Positions 54,143-62,841 of a stretch of DNA of 64,000 bases are shown one piece after another. The translations under genes were made by a program, and so were the position numbers. A model generated the notes under the pieces. That model had not been told where the DNA came from. It saw only the letters and a program-made list of their open reading frames with translations, and did not search any database. The DNA lies in contig NZ_LSEF01000063.1 in the NCBI RefSeq assembly GCF_001641695.1, positions 158,451 to 222,450 of the forward strand. The letters are read 5' to 3'. Position 1 is the first letter of the stretch, and every line of letters starts with the position of its first letter. This stretch comes from Bradyrhizobium neotropicale (lineage in GTDB: Bacteria; Pseudomonadota; Alphaproteobacteria; Rhizobiales; Xanthobacteraceae).

Positions 54143-55453
54143 ATGAGTGGAGCGATCACCGTCAATCAGCTTGAGGCGAAACAGCCCTCGCATGTCACGG
54201 TCGCCACCGCGAGCCTGATCGGCACGGCGATCGAATGGTACGACTTCTTCCTCTACGGCACCGCCGCGGCGCTGATCTTCAACAAGCTGTTCTTTCCCAC
54301 CTTCGACGCCATGGTCGGCACGCTCCTGGCGTTCGCGACCTACGCCCTCGGCTTCATTGCCCGCCCGCTCGGCGGCGTCGTGTTCGGTCACTACGGCGAC
54401 AAGATCGGCCGCAAGACCATGCTCTATCTGACGCTCCTGATCATGGGCGCGGCGACTGCGGCGATCGGCTTCCTTCCGACCTACGAGACCGCCGGCATCT
54501 GGGCCGCGGTCCTGCTCGTCACCTGCCGGCTGGTCCAGGGTTTTGGGCTCGGGGGCGAATGGGGCGGCGCGGTGCTGATGGCGGTCGAGCACGCGCCCGA
54601 GGACAAGAAGGGCTTTTACGGAAGCTGGCCGCAGCTCGGCGCCCCGCTCGGCCTCGTGCTCGGCACGCTGGTGTTCTCGGTGGTGTCCTCGATGCTCACC
54701 GACGCCCAGCTCTATGCCTGGGGCTGGCGCATTCCGTTCCTGTTCTCGATCGCGCTGGTGCTGGTCGGCCTGTGGATCCGCTTCACCATCGCGGAATCGC
54801 CGGAGTTCCAGAAGGTCAAGGACTCCAAGCAGGAAGTGAAGATGCCGATCGTCGACGCGATCCGGATGTATCCCAAGAACATCCTGCTGGCGATGGGCGC
54901 GCGCTTCGCCGAGAACGGCTTCTTCTACATCTACGCCACCTTCGTGCTCGCCTATGCAACGCAATCGCTCGGCATGAACAAGCAGGACATGCTGAACGGC
55001 GTCCTGATCGCAGCGGCGATCGAAACCTTCACCATTCCGGCCTTCGGCGCGCTGTCCGACAAGGTCGGACGGCGACCGATCTACATTTTCGGCGCCGTAT
55101 TCTCGGCGCTGATGTCGTTCCCGCTGTTCATGCTGCTGTCGACCAAGAACCCGCACCTCGCCTGGATCGCGATCGTGCTGGGCCTCGCGGTCGGTCACGC
55201 CGCGATGTACGGGCCGCAGGCGAGCTTCCTGTCGGAGCTGTTCGGAACCAAGGTCCGCTATAGCGGTGTCTCGCTCGGCTATAACCTTGCCTCGATCTTC
55301 GCCGGCGCGCTGTCGCCGCTGATCGCGACCGGCCTGATGACGGCTTACGCCCCTGCGACCTGGCCGATCTCGCTCTACATGATCGGGCTGGCCATCATCA
55401 CCGTCGTGTCGGTGTATTTCGCCACCGAAACGCGCAAGGTCGCTCAGCCCTGA
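54143..55453 (+). CDS. MHS-family MFS transporter (metabolite:H+ symporter)
   Basis: Inner-membrane importer of 436 residues with 12 helices. Family features: N-terminal TASLIGTAIEWYDFFLYGTAAALIF, GHYGDKIGRKTMLY, RLVQGFGLGGEWGGAVLMAVEHAP and ESPEFQKVK, as in ShiA, ProP, KgtP and citrate or dicarboxylate symporters. A carboxylate substrate is inferred from the family and the CoA-transferase encoded next. ATG at 54143 has GGGAGG upstream. It is the first gene after the sigma-54 promoter. Confidence 0.93.
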   Translation: MSGAITVNQLEAKQPSHVTVATASLIGTAIEWYDFFLYGTAAALIFNKLFFPTFDAMVGTLLAFATYALGFIARPLGGVVFGHYGDKIGRKTMLYLTLLIMGAATAAIGFLPTYETAGIWAAVLLVTCRLVQGFGLGGEWGGAVLMAVEHAPEDKKGFYGSWPQLGAPLGLVLGTLVFSVVSSMLTDAQLYAWGWRIPFLFSIALVLVGLWIRFTIAESPEFQKVKDSKQEVKMPIVDAIRMYPKNILLAMGARFAENGFFYIYATFVLAYATQSLGMNKQDMLNGVLIAAAIETFTIPAFGALSDKVGRRPIYIFGAVFSALMSFPLFMLLSTKNPHLAWIAIVLGLAVGHAAMYGPQASFLSELFGTKVRYSGVSLGYNLASIFAGALSPLIATGLMTAYAPATWPISLYMIGLAIITVVSVYFATETRKVAQP

Positions 55454-55577
55454 ATGGGCTGAGCGCGGTCCCCCCGCGACGCCGGAGCGGCTGGTCGCCA
55501 GCCGCTCGACGCGATACCAATAAGGCCAAACGAGAAGAACGGGCATGCGGTCCGCAACAGACATGGGAGGGAATGCC

Positions 55578-57626
55578 ATGAGCCAGCATCCTGCCTTGCC
55601 CTATTTGCGCAACGCCGAGAAGGGCAAAGTCGTCACCGCGGCGGAAGCCGTCATGCTGATCCGTGACGGCGACACGGTCGCCACCGGCGGCTTCGTCGGC
55701 ATCGGCTTTGCCGAGGAGATCGCGCTGGCGCTGGAGGAGCTCTATCTCTCCAACGAAGGCGATGCGCCCTACACGCAAGGCAAGCCGCGCAATCTGACGC
55801 TGGTCTATGCCGCCGGACAAGGCGACGGCAAGCATCGCGGCCTCAACCATTTCGCCCATGAAGGCCTGGTCCGCCGCGTCATCGGCGGGCACTGGGGCCT
55901 TGCGCCAAAACTGCAGCAGCTCGCGATCGCCAATCAGATCGAGGCCTACAACCTGCCGCAGGGCGTGATCACGCACCTGTTCCGCGACATCGCCGCGCAC
56001 CGGCCGGGACACATCACCCGCGTCGGCATGGGCACATTCGTCGACCCCCGCAACGGCGGCGGCAAGCTGAATGCACGCACCACCGAGGAGATGGTCGAAC
56101 TGATCACGATCGGCGGCGAAGAGTGCCTGCTCTACAAGACCTTCCCGATCAATGTCGGGATCATCCGCGCCACCACCGGCGATCCCGACGGCAACCTCAC
56201 CATGGAAAAGGAGGCGCTGACGCTCGAGGCGCTCGCCATTGCGATGGCGGCGCATAATTCCGGCGGCATCGTCATCGCTCAGGTCGAACGCGTCGCCGAG
56301 AGCGGCAGCCTCAATCCGCGCCAGGTCAAGATTCCCGGCATTCTCGTCGATTGCGTCGTCGTGGCAAAGCCCGAACACCATTGGCAGACCTTCGGCACGC
56401 AATACAATCCGGCCTTCTCGAGCGAGATCCGGGTCCGCGCCGCCTCGCTGCCGGTGATGCCGATGAGCGAGCGCAAGATCATCGCCCGCCGCGCCGCCTT
56501 CGAGCTGAAGGCCAACAGCGTCGTCAATCTCGGCATCGGCATGCCCGAGGGGATCGCCTCCGTCGCCAACGAAGAGCGGATCATCGACCTCATCACGCTG
56601 ACGGCGGAGCCCGGCGTGATCGGCGGCATCCCCGCCAGCGGCATCGATTTCGGCGCCGCGATCAACACGCAGGCCGTGATCGACCAGCCCTACCAGTTCG
56701 ACTTCTATGACGGCGGCGGGTTAGATGCCGCCTTTCTCGGGCTCGCCCAGGTCGACCGCGCCGGCAATCTCAATGTCAGCAAGTTCGGTCCGAAGCTCGC
56801 CGGCGCCGGCGGCTTCATCAACATCAGCCAGAACGCCAAGGAGGTCGTCTTCGTCGGCACCTTCGGTGCGGGCAGGCAGCGCATCGCGGTCAATGACGGC
56901 AGGCTGTCGATCCTCCAGGAGGCCACGTCGCGCAAATTCGTCGATAAGGTCGAGCACGTCACCTTCAGCGGCGCCGTTGCCGCCGCGCGCGGACAGCGCG
57001 TTCTTTACGTCACCGAGCGCTGCGTGTTCGAGCTTCGCCCTGACGGGATCGAGCTCACGGAAGTCGCGCCCGGCATCGATATCGAGCGCGATATTCTGCG
57101 CCTGATGGACTTCAAGCCGCTGGTTCCGCGCGATCCCATGCTGATGGATGCCCGCATCTTCCGTGACGCTCCCATGGATTTGCGCGAGCGGCTGCTCACC
57201 ATCCCGCTCGACCAGCGCTTCACGCTCGACGAGCAGCAGAACCTGTTCTTCGTCAATCTGGAGCGCTTTCCCCTGCGCAGCAAGGCCGAGATCGACGCGA
57301 TCGCGGCGATCGTCGAGGCCAGGCTCGCCCCGCTCGGCCGCCGGGTCTATGCCATCGTCAATTATGACAACTTCTCGATCCTGCCCGAGCTGCTCGACGA
57401 TTATTCCGCCATGGTGCGAAGCCTCACCGATCGCTTCTATGCGGGCGTCTCGCGCTACACCACCTCCGGCTTCCTGCGAATCAAGCTTGGCGAAGCGCTG
57501 GAGAAGCGTGGCGTTGCGCCGCACATCTTCGAGAGCGCCGAAGAGGCGCAATCGGATTGGCGCCAGACCGAGGACGTCGCGTCCGACGGCGATGCGCAGC
57601 GCGCGGCGCGGCGGGCGGAAAAATGA
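55578..57626 (+). CDS. Acyl-CoA:acetate/3-ketoacid CoA-transferase with C-terminal extension
   Basis: Fused two-domain class I CoA-transferase of 682 residues. The N-terminal (alpha-like) domain starts VTAAEAVMLIRDGDTVATGGFVGIG; the C-terminal (beta-like) domain has VVNLGIGMPEGIASVA and the catalytic glutamate E344 in LTAEPGVIGGIPASG. The core ends near MDFKPLVPRDPMLMDARIF (about 515-535), as in YdiF-like enzymes of about 530 residues. The last 150 residues are additional and unassigned (FFVNLERFPLRSKAEIDAI, VYAIVNYDNFSILPELLDDY). It would activate a short-chain or keto acid brought in by the MHS transporter. ATG at 55578 follows GGGAGGGA; the gap to the transporter is 124 bp. Confidence 0.9.
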   Translation: MSQHPALPYLRNAEKGKVVTAAEAVMLIRDGDTVATGGFVGIGFAEEIALALEELYLSNEGDAPYTQGKPRNLTLVYAAGQGDGKHRGLNHFAHEGLVRRVIGGHWGLAPKLQQLAIANQIEAYNLPQGVITHLFRDIAAHRPGHITRVGMGTFVDPRNGGGKLNARTTEEMVELITIGGEECLLYKTFPINVGIIRATTGDPDGNLTMEKEALTLEALAIAMAAHNSGGIVIAQVERVAESGSLNPRQVKIPGILVDCVVVAKPEHHWQTFGTQYNPAFSSEIRVRAASLPVMPMSERKIIARRAAFELKANSVVNLGIGMPEGIASVANEERIIDLITLTAEPGVIGGIPASGIDFGAAINTQAVIDQPYQFDFYDGGGLDAAFLGLAQVDRAGNLNVSKFGPKLAGAGGFINISQNAKEVVFVGTFGAGRQRIAVNDGRLSILQEATSRKFVDKVEHVTFSGAVAAARGQRVLYVTERCVFELRPDGIELTEVAPGIDIERDILRLMDFKPLVPRDPMLMDARIFRDAPMDLRERLLTIPLDQRFTLDEQQNLFFVNLERFPLRSKAEIDAIAAIVEARLAPLGRRVYAIVNYDNFSILPELLDDYSAMVRSLTDRFYAGVSRYTTSGFLRIKLGEALEKRGVAPHIFESAEEAQSDWRQTEDVASDGDAQRAARRAEK

Positions 57627-57729
57627 TGCGCATCTTGCAGGCACGGCCTCGGCCGGAAGGTTCAATTGCAATGTTCGTCGGGCTGTGCAAATCGCTGTTG
57701 CCCAACAAATTTTATCGGGAGGGACTGTC

Positions 57730-58914
57730 TTGCGTTTGTCATTCATCATCACAACAACCATTCTCGGCCTTGCCGCGGCGACGTCCGCGCGCGCAGATGA
57801 CCTCAAGGTCGCGCTGATCTACGGCAAGACCGGTCCGCTCGAGGCCTATGCCAAGCAGACCGAGACCGGCCTGCAGATGGGTTTTGAATATGCCACCAAG
57901 GGCACCATGACGCTCGACGGTCGCAAGATCGTCATCATCACCAAGGACGACCAGGGCAAGCCGGACCTCTCGAAGGCGGCGCTGGCCGAAGCCTATCAGG
58001 ACGACAAGGCCGACATCGCGATCGGCACGACCTCGTCGGCCGCGGCGCTCGCCAATCTCCCCGTCGCCGAGGAAAACAAGAAGATCCTGATCGTCGAGCC
58101 GGCGGTTGCGGACCAGATTACCGGCGAGAAGTGGAATCGCTACATCTTCCGCACGGCGCGCAACTCCTCGCAGGACGCGATCTCCAACGCGGTTGCGATC
58201 GGCAAGCAGGGCGTCACCGTTGCGACGCTGGCGCAGGACTACGCTTTCGGCCGCGACGGCGTCGCCGCCTTCAAGGAAGCACTCGCCAAGACCGGCGCGA
58301 CGCTGGCGGCGGAAGAATATGCCCCGACCAACACGACCGACTTCACCGCAGTCGGCCAGCGCCTGTTCGATGCGCTGAAGGACAAGCCCGGCCGCAAGGT
58401 GATCTGGGTGATCTGGGCCGGCGCCGGCAATCCACTCGCCAAGCTCCAGGACATGGACCCGAAGCGCTACGGCATCGAGCTCTCGACCGGCGGCAACATC
58501 CTGCCGGCGCTCGCCGCCTACAAGGGCCTGCCGGGCATGGAAGGCGCGACCTATTACTACTATGACATTCCGAAGAACCCGGTGAACGACTGGCTGGTCG
58601 CCGAGCACCAGAAGCGCTTCAACGCGCCGCCGGACTTCTTCACCGCAGGCGGATTCGCCGCCGCGATGTCCGTCGTCGCCGCCGTCACCAAGGCGAAGTC
58701 GACCGACACCGAGAAGCTGATCACGGCGATGGAAGGCCTGGAATTCGACACGCCGAAGGGCAAGATGGTGTTCCGCAAAGAAGACCATCAGGCGCTGCAG
58801 AGCATGTATCACTTCAAGGTCAAGGTCGATCCGAACGTCGCCTGGGCCATCCTCGAGCCGGTCCGCGAGCTGAAGATCGAGGACATGGACGTTCCGGTCC
58901 GCAACAAGCGCTGA
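57730..58914 (+). CDS. Liv-type ABC transporter substrate-binding protein
   Basis: Periplasmic binding protein of 394 residues. Signal peptide MRLSFIITTTILGLAAATSA ending RADD, then LKVALIYGKTGPLEAYAKQTETGLQMG, the type I fold of LivK relatives. The TTG at 57730 is the start: GGGAGGGA lies just upstream, the signal peptide begins there, and upstream residues are out-of-frame readings of the CoA-transferase. It heads a complete importer (livG, livF, livH, livM follow), separated from them by 170 bp with a repeat. The ligand is unknown; the context of a CoA-transferase suggests an organic or aromatic acid rather than an amino acid. Confidence 0.9.
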   Translation: MRLSFIITTTILGLAAATSARADDLKVALIYGKTGPLEAYAKQTETGLQMGFEYATKGTMTLDGRKIVIITKDDQGKPDLSKAALAEAYQDDKADIAIGTTSSAAALANLPVAEENKKILIVEPAVADQITGEKWNRYIFRTARNSSQDAISNAVAIGKQGVTVATLAQDYAFGRDGVAAFKEALAKTGATLAAEEYAPTNTTDFTAVGQRLFDALKDKPGRKVIWVIWAGAGNPLAKLQDMDPKRYGIELSTGGNILPALAAYKGLPGMEGATYYYYDIPKNPVNDWLVAEHQKRFNAPPDFFTAGGFAAAMSVVAAVTKAKSTDTEKLITAMEGLEFDTPKGKMVFRKEDHQALQSMYHFKVKVDPNVAWAILEPVRELKIEDMDVPVRNKR

Positions 58915-58926
58915 ATTCTCTTGCTT

Positions 58927-59036
58927 CACCTCCCCCGCTTGCGGGGGAGGCCGGGAGAGGGCTCTGTCCTCTTGGGCAGTCTTAATCGTGGAAACACCCT
59001 CTCCCCAACCCTCCCCCGCAAGCGGGGGAGAGAGCG
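58927..59036. repeat. Paired CCTCCCCCGC hairpin element
   Basis: CCTCCCCCGCTTGCGGGGGAGG (58929-58950) and CCTCCCCCGCAAGCGGGGGAG (59013-59033), each a strong hairpin, flank a GAGAGGGCTCTGTCC / AACACCCTCTCC pair. It lies between the binding-protein gene and livG, where it could damp downstream expression relative to the binding protein. Confidence 0.65.
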
Positions 59037-59084
59037 CAGCGTGATCCTGGATACGTCCCAACCCTATCGTTCGCCGGACTCACA

Positions 59085-59849
59085 ATGGCCCTGACTGTCG
59101 AAACCCGCGACCTGACGATTCGCTTCGGCGGCCATGTCGCGGTCAACAATGTGAGCTGCATTTTTCGTCCGGGCGAGCTCACCGCCATCGTCGGGCCGAA
59201 CGGCGCCGGCAAGACCACCTATTTCAACCTGATCTCGGGCCAGCTTCGCGCCTCGAGCGGCAGCATCCTGTTCGACGGCACCGACATCACCGAGCATTCC
59301 GCGCCCTTGCGCACCCGCGCAGGCCTCGGGCGCGCCTTCCAGCTCACCAATCTCTTCCCGAACCTGACGGTGGAAGAGAACGTCCGACTCGCCGTGCAGG
59401 CGGCGAACGGCACCCATTACGACATGCTGCGGCCCTGGATGGTGCGGCGTGACCTGATCGCGCGCGCCGATGGCATCCTCGACCAGGTCGCGCTCGGCAA
59501 TCGGCGCGGTGTACCGGCGACCGCGCTGTCGCATGGCGACCAGCGCAAGCTCGAGGTCGCCCTGATGATCGCGCTGGAGCCGAAGGTCTTCATGTTCGAC
59601 GAGCCGACCGCCGGCATGAGCATCGACGAGGTGCCTGTCGTCCTCAACCTGATCGCGCAGCTCAAGCAGGACAAGAGCAAGATCATCCTGCTGGTGGAGC
59701 ACAAGATGGACGTGGTGCGCTCGCTCGCCGACCGCATCATCGTGCTGCATAACGGCCAGCTCGTCGCCGACGGCCCGCCGGCCGAGGTGATCGCCTCGCC
59801 GATCGTGCAGGAAGCCTATCTCGGCATTGCTCCGAAGAGCGCCGCATGA
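59085..59849 (+). CDS. livG: Branched-chain-type ABC transporter ATP-binding protein LivG
   Basis: ATPase of 254 residues: Walker A GPNGAGKTT, Q-loop AFQLTNLFPNLTV, signature LSHGDQRKLEVALMIA, Walker B VFMFDEPTAGM and H-switch LLVEHKMDVV. The Q-loop and LSHGDQR signature are typical of the LivG branch. ATG at 59085; the stop overlaps livF by 4 bp (ATGA). Confidence 0.93.
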   Translation: MALTVETRDLTIRFGGHVAVNNVSCIFRPGELTAIVGPNGAGKTTYFNLISGQLRASSGSILFDGTDITEHSAPLRTRAGLGRAFQLTNLFPNLTVEENVRLAVQAANGTHYDMLRPWMVRRDLIARADGILDQVALGNRRGVPATALSHGDQRKLEVALMIALEPKVFMFDEPTAGMSIDEVPVVLNLIAQLKQDKSKIILLVEHKMDVVRSLADRIIVLHNGQLVADGPPAEVIASPIVQEAYLGIAPKSAA

Positions 59850-60568
59850 CCGACCTTCTGACACTGTCCGGCGTGCACACCCATATCGGCCGCTACCACA
59901 TCCTCCAGGGCATCGATCTCGTGGTCCCGCAGGGGCAGACCACGATGCTGCTCGGCCGCAACGGCGCCGGCAAGACCACGACGCTGCGCACCATCATGGG
60001 GCTGTGGCAGGCCTCGAGCGGCGAGATCAACCTTGCCGGCGAGCGCATCGAGAGTCGCGCCACGCCCGATATCGCGCGGCGCGGCGTCGGCTACGTGCCG
60101 GAGAGCATGGCGGTGTTCTCCGATCTCACGGTGAAGGAGAATCTGGTGCTGGCGGCGCGCGACGGGCCGCTCGACGACACCCAGCTCGACTGGATTTTTG
60201 GCTTCTTCCCGGCGCTGCGCCGGTTCTGGCTGTCGCGCGCCGGGAGCCTCTCCGGCGGGCAGAAGCAGATGCTGTCGATCGCGCGCGCCATCATCGAGCC
60301 GCGCAAGCTGCTGCTGATTGACGAGCCGACCAAGGGGCTGGCGCCCGCCATCGTGATGGCGCTGATCGAATGCCTGAAGGACATCAAGCGCAAGGGCGCC
60401 ACCATCCTGCTGGTCGAACAGAATTTCTTCGCCGCCCGCGAGCTCGGCGACAGCGTGCTGGTCATGGACAACGGCACCATCGTCCATCGCGGCGGGATGG
60501 CGGCGCTGGCCGCCGACGTGCCGCTGCAGGAGCGGCTGCTCGGCCTGAGCCTGGAGGCGCATCAGTGA
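59846..60568 (+). CDS. livF: Branched-chain-type ABC transporter ATP-binding protein LivF
   Basis: ATPase of 240 residues: Walker A GRNGAGKTT, GYVPESMAVFSDLTVKENL, signature LSGGQKQMLSIARAI, Walker B LLLIDEPTKGLAP and H-switch LLVEQNFFAA, which is the LivF pattern. It overlaps livG by 4 bp and livH by 4 bp (GTGA), so the four importer genes are translationally coupled. Confidence 0.93.
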   Translation: MTDLLTLSGVHTHIGRYHILQGIDLVVPQGQTTMLLGRNGAGKTTTLRTIMGLWQASSGEINLAGERIESRATPDIARRGVGYVPESMAVFSDLTVKENLVLAARDGPLDDTQLDWIFGFFPALRRFWLSRAGSLSGGQKQMLSIARAIIEPRKLLLIDEPTKGLAPAIVMALIECLKDIKRKGATILLVEQNFFAARELGDSVLVMDNGTIVHRGGMAALAADVPLQERLLGLSLEAHQ

Positions 60569-61575
60569 CTGAACTCGCCGCAACCGATCCGCTGCCGAAG
60601 CCGAAGCGCGATCTCGCGCCGATCCTTCTGCCGATCGCACTGGCGCTGGCGGTGATCCCGTTCATCGGCTCGACCAGCTCCTGGCTGACGCTGACCGCCG
60701 CGAGCCTCGCCATGGGCATGATGATCTTCATCATGGCGTCAGGCCTGACGCTGGTGTTCGGCCTGATGGACGTGCTCAATTTCGGCCACGGTGCCTTCAT
60801 CGCGGTCGGCGCCTATATCGCGACGCTGGTACTGGCGCCCTTCGCGGCCTCGATGCAGGCGGACTCGCTCTGGATGAACCTCGCCGTGCTGGCGCCGGCG
60901 GCGCTGCTCTCGATGGCCGTCTCGGGCGCGCTCGGCCTCGTCGTCGAGCGGGTGCTGATCCTGCCCGTCTACGGCCAGCACCTGAAGCAGATCCTGATGA
61001 CGACCGGCGGCCTGATCGTCGCCGAGCAGACGCTCTATGCGCTGTGGGGGCCGCAGATCATCCCGCTGCCGCTACCCGCCTCGCTGCGCGGCTCGTTCGT
61101 GATCGGTGACGTCGCGATCGCGAAATATCGCGTGCTGGCAACGCTGATCGGCCTCGCCGTCTTCATCGCGATCCAGCTCGTGCTGAACCGTACCAAGCTC
61201 GGGCTCCTGATCCGCGCCGGGGTCGAGAACCGCGAGATGGTCGAGGCGCTCGGCTACCGCATCCGCCGCCTGTTCCTCGGCGTGTTCATGACGGGATCGG
61301 CACTCGCCGGCCTCGGCGGCGTGATGTGGGCGCTCTATCGCGAGCAGGTCCATGCCTCCATGAGCGACGACCTCACCGTGCTGATCTTCATCGTCGTCAT
61401 CATCGGCGGGCTGGGATCGATCGGCGGCTGCTTCATCGGCGCCATCCTGGTGGCGATGGTCGCCAATTACGGCGGCTTCCTGGTGCCGAAGCTCGCCCTC
61501 GTCTCCAACATCCTGCTGATGGTCGCCATCCTGATGTGGCGGCCGCGCGGCCTCTATGCGGTGACCAGCCGATGA
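60565..61575 (+). CDS. livH: Branched-chain-type ABC transporter permease LivH
   Basis: Inner-membrane permease of 336 residues with about eight or nine helices. Family motifs: FIMASGLTLVFGLMDVLNFGHGAFIAVGAYIA, GLLIRAGVENREMVEALGYRI and LFLGVFMTGSALAGLGGVMW. The GTG at 60565 overlaps the livF stop, with GGAGG about 9 nt upstream; longer frames run through livF. A polar 25-residue N-terminus precedes the first helix. Confidence 0.92.
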   Translation: MTELAATDPLPKPKRDLAPILLPIALALAVIPFIGSTSSWLTLTAASLAMGMMIFIMASGLTLVFGLMDVLNFGHGAFIAVGAYIATLVLAPFAASMQADSLWMNLAVLAPAALLSMAVSGALGLVVERVLILPVYGQHLKQILMTTGGLIVAEQTLYALWGPQIIPLPLPASLRGSFVIGDVAIAKYRVLATLIGLAVFIAIQLVLNRTKLGLLIRAGVENREMVEALGYRIRRLFLGVFMTGSALAGLGGVMWALYREQVHASMSDDLTVLIFIVVIIGGLGSIGGCFIGAILVAMVANYGGFLVPKLALVSNILLMVAILMWRPRGLYAVTSR

Positions 61576-62657
61576 TGATTTTATCCGGCGACCCGCCGCG
61601 GAGCCGCGTCCTCACCCTCATTCTCGTCGTCATCATCCTGGCGCTGGCGGCGACGCCCTTCCTGTTTCCCGGCGCCAAGGCGCTGAACGTCGCGGCCAAG
61701 ATCTGCGTCTTCGCCGCGCTGGTCGCCTCCTATGATCTGCTGCTCGGCTATACCGGCACGGTGTCGTTCGCCCATACCATGTTCTACGGCATCGGCAGCT
61801 ACGCGATCGCGATCGCGCTGTACGCGATGGGCCCCAATTGGGCCGCGGTCGCAACCGGCATCGTCGTCGGCCTGCCGCTCGCAGCCCTGCTCGCGCTCGC
61901 CATCGGCCTGTTCTCGCTGCGGGTTGCGGCGATCTTCTTCGCCATGATCACGCTCGCGGTCGCCTCCGCGTTCCAGGTGCTGGCCTCACAGCTCTCCTGG
62001 CTGACCGGCGGCGAGGACGGCCGCAGCTTCCAATTGCCCGAGCTGCTGCGGCCCGGCACGGTGCTGATCTCCAAGAGTCTCTTTGGCTTCGAGATCAACG
62101 GCCGTACCCTGACCTACTACCTCGTTTTCGCCGTCTCGGCGCTGATGATCCTTGGTCTGTTGCGGGTGGTGAACTCGCCGTTCGGGCGCGTGCTCCAGGC
62201 GATCCGCGAGAACCGCTTCCGCGCCGAAGCACTCGGCTTCCGCACCGTCTTCCACCTGACCTACGCCAACTGCCTCGCCGCTCTGGTCGCCGCCAGTGCC
62301 GGCATCTTGAATGCGCTCTGGCTGCGCTACGCCGGCCCCGACACCTCGCTCAGCTTCTCGATCATGCTGGACATTCTCTTGATGGTGGTGATCGGCGGCA
62401 TGGGCACGATCTATGGCGCGATCATCGGCGCCACGATCTTCATCCTTGCCCAAAACTATCTCCAGTCGCTGATGGGTGTCGCAGCCAAGGCGGCGAGCGA
62501 AGCCGGCCTGCCTCTGCTGCCGGGACTCCTGCACCCAGACCGCTGGCTGCTGTGGCTGGGGCTGCTGTTCATTGCGAGCGTCTACTTCTTCCCGACCGGC
62601 GTGGTCGGACGGCTGCGCGGTGGCGGCGGCGACAAGAAAGCAGCCGCCCCGCATTAA
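61572..62657 (+). CDS. livM: Branched-chain-type ABC transporter permease LivM
   Basis: Second permease, 361 residues with about nine or ten helices. Motifs: LVASYDLLLGYTGTVSFAHTMFYGIGSYAIA, LRVVNSPFGRVLQAIRENRFRAEALGF and MLDILLMVVIGGMGTIYGAIIGA. The ATG at 61572 overlaps the livH stop by 4 bp. Completes the SBP-G-F-H-M importer; a 184-bp gap follows before the next gene, without another gene visible. Confidence 0.92.
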   Translation: MMILSGDPPRSRVLTLILVVIILALAATPFLFPGAKALNVAAKICVFAALVASYDLLLGYTGTVSFAHTMFYGIGSYAIAIALYAMGPNWAAVATGIVVGLPLAALLALAIGLFSLRVAAIFFAMITLAVASAFQVLASQLSWLTGGEDGRSFQLPELLRPGTVLISKSLFGFEINGRTLTYYLVFAVSALMILGLLRVVNSPFGRVLQAIRENRFRAEALGFRTVFHLTYANCLAALVAASAGILNALWLRYAGPDTSLSFSIMLDILLMVVIGGMGTIYGAIIGATIFILAQNYLQSLMGVAAKAASEAGLPLLPGLLHPDRWLLWLGLLFIASVYFFPTGVVGRLRGGGGDKKAAAPH

Positions 62658-62841
62658 GCCGCGATTAATGATGCAGCGCAACGTTTGCAGCAAGTGTCGC
62701 GCAACCTGCGGATGAGACCAGAAAATTCCCGCTGAGCTGCACGCCATCGCGGCCGCACAACCGGATTAATGCTTAGGTAACTGGCTTTCCTAAGGTTTAG
62801 GCCATTTGTGCGGTGTATTCGTGTTCCCTCAGGGAGGGGGA

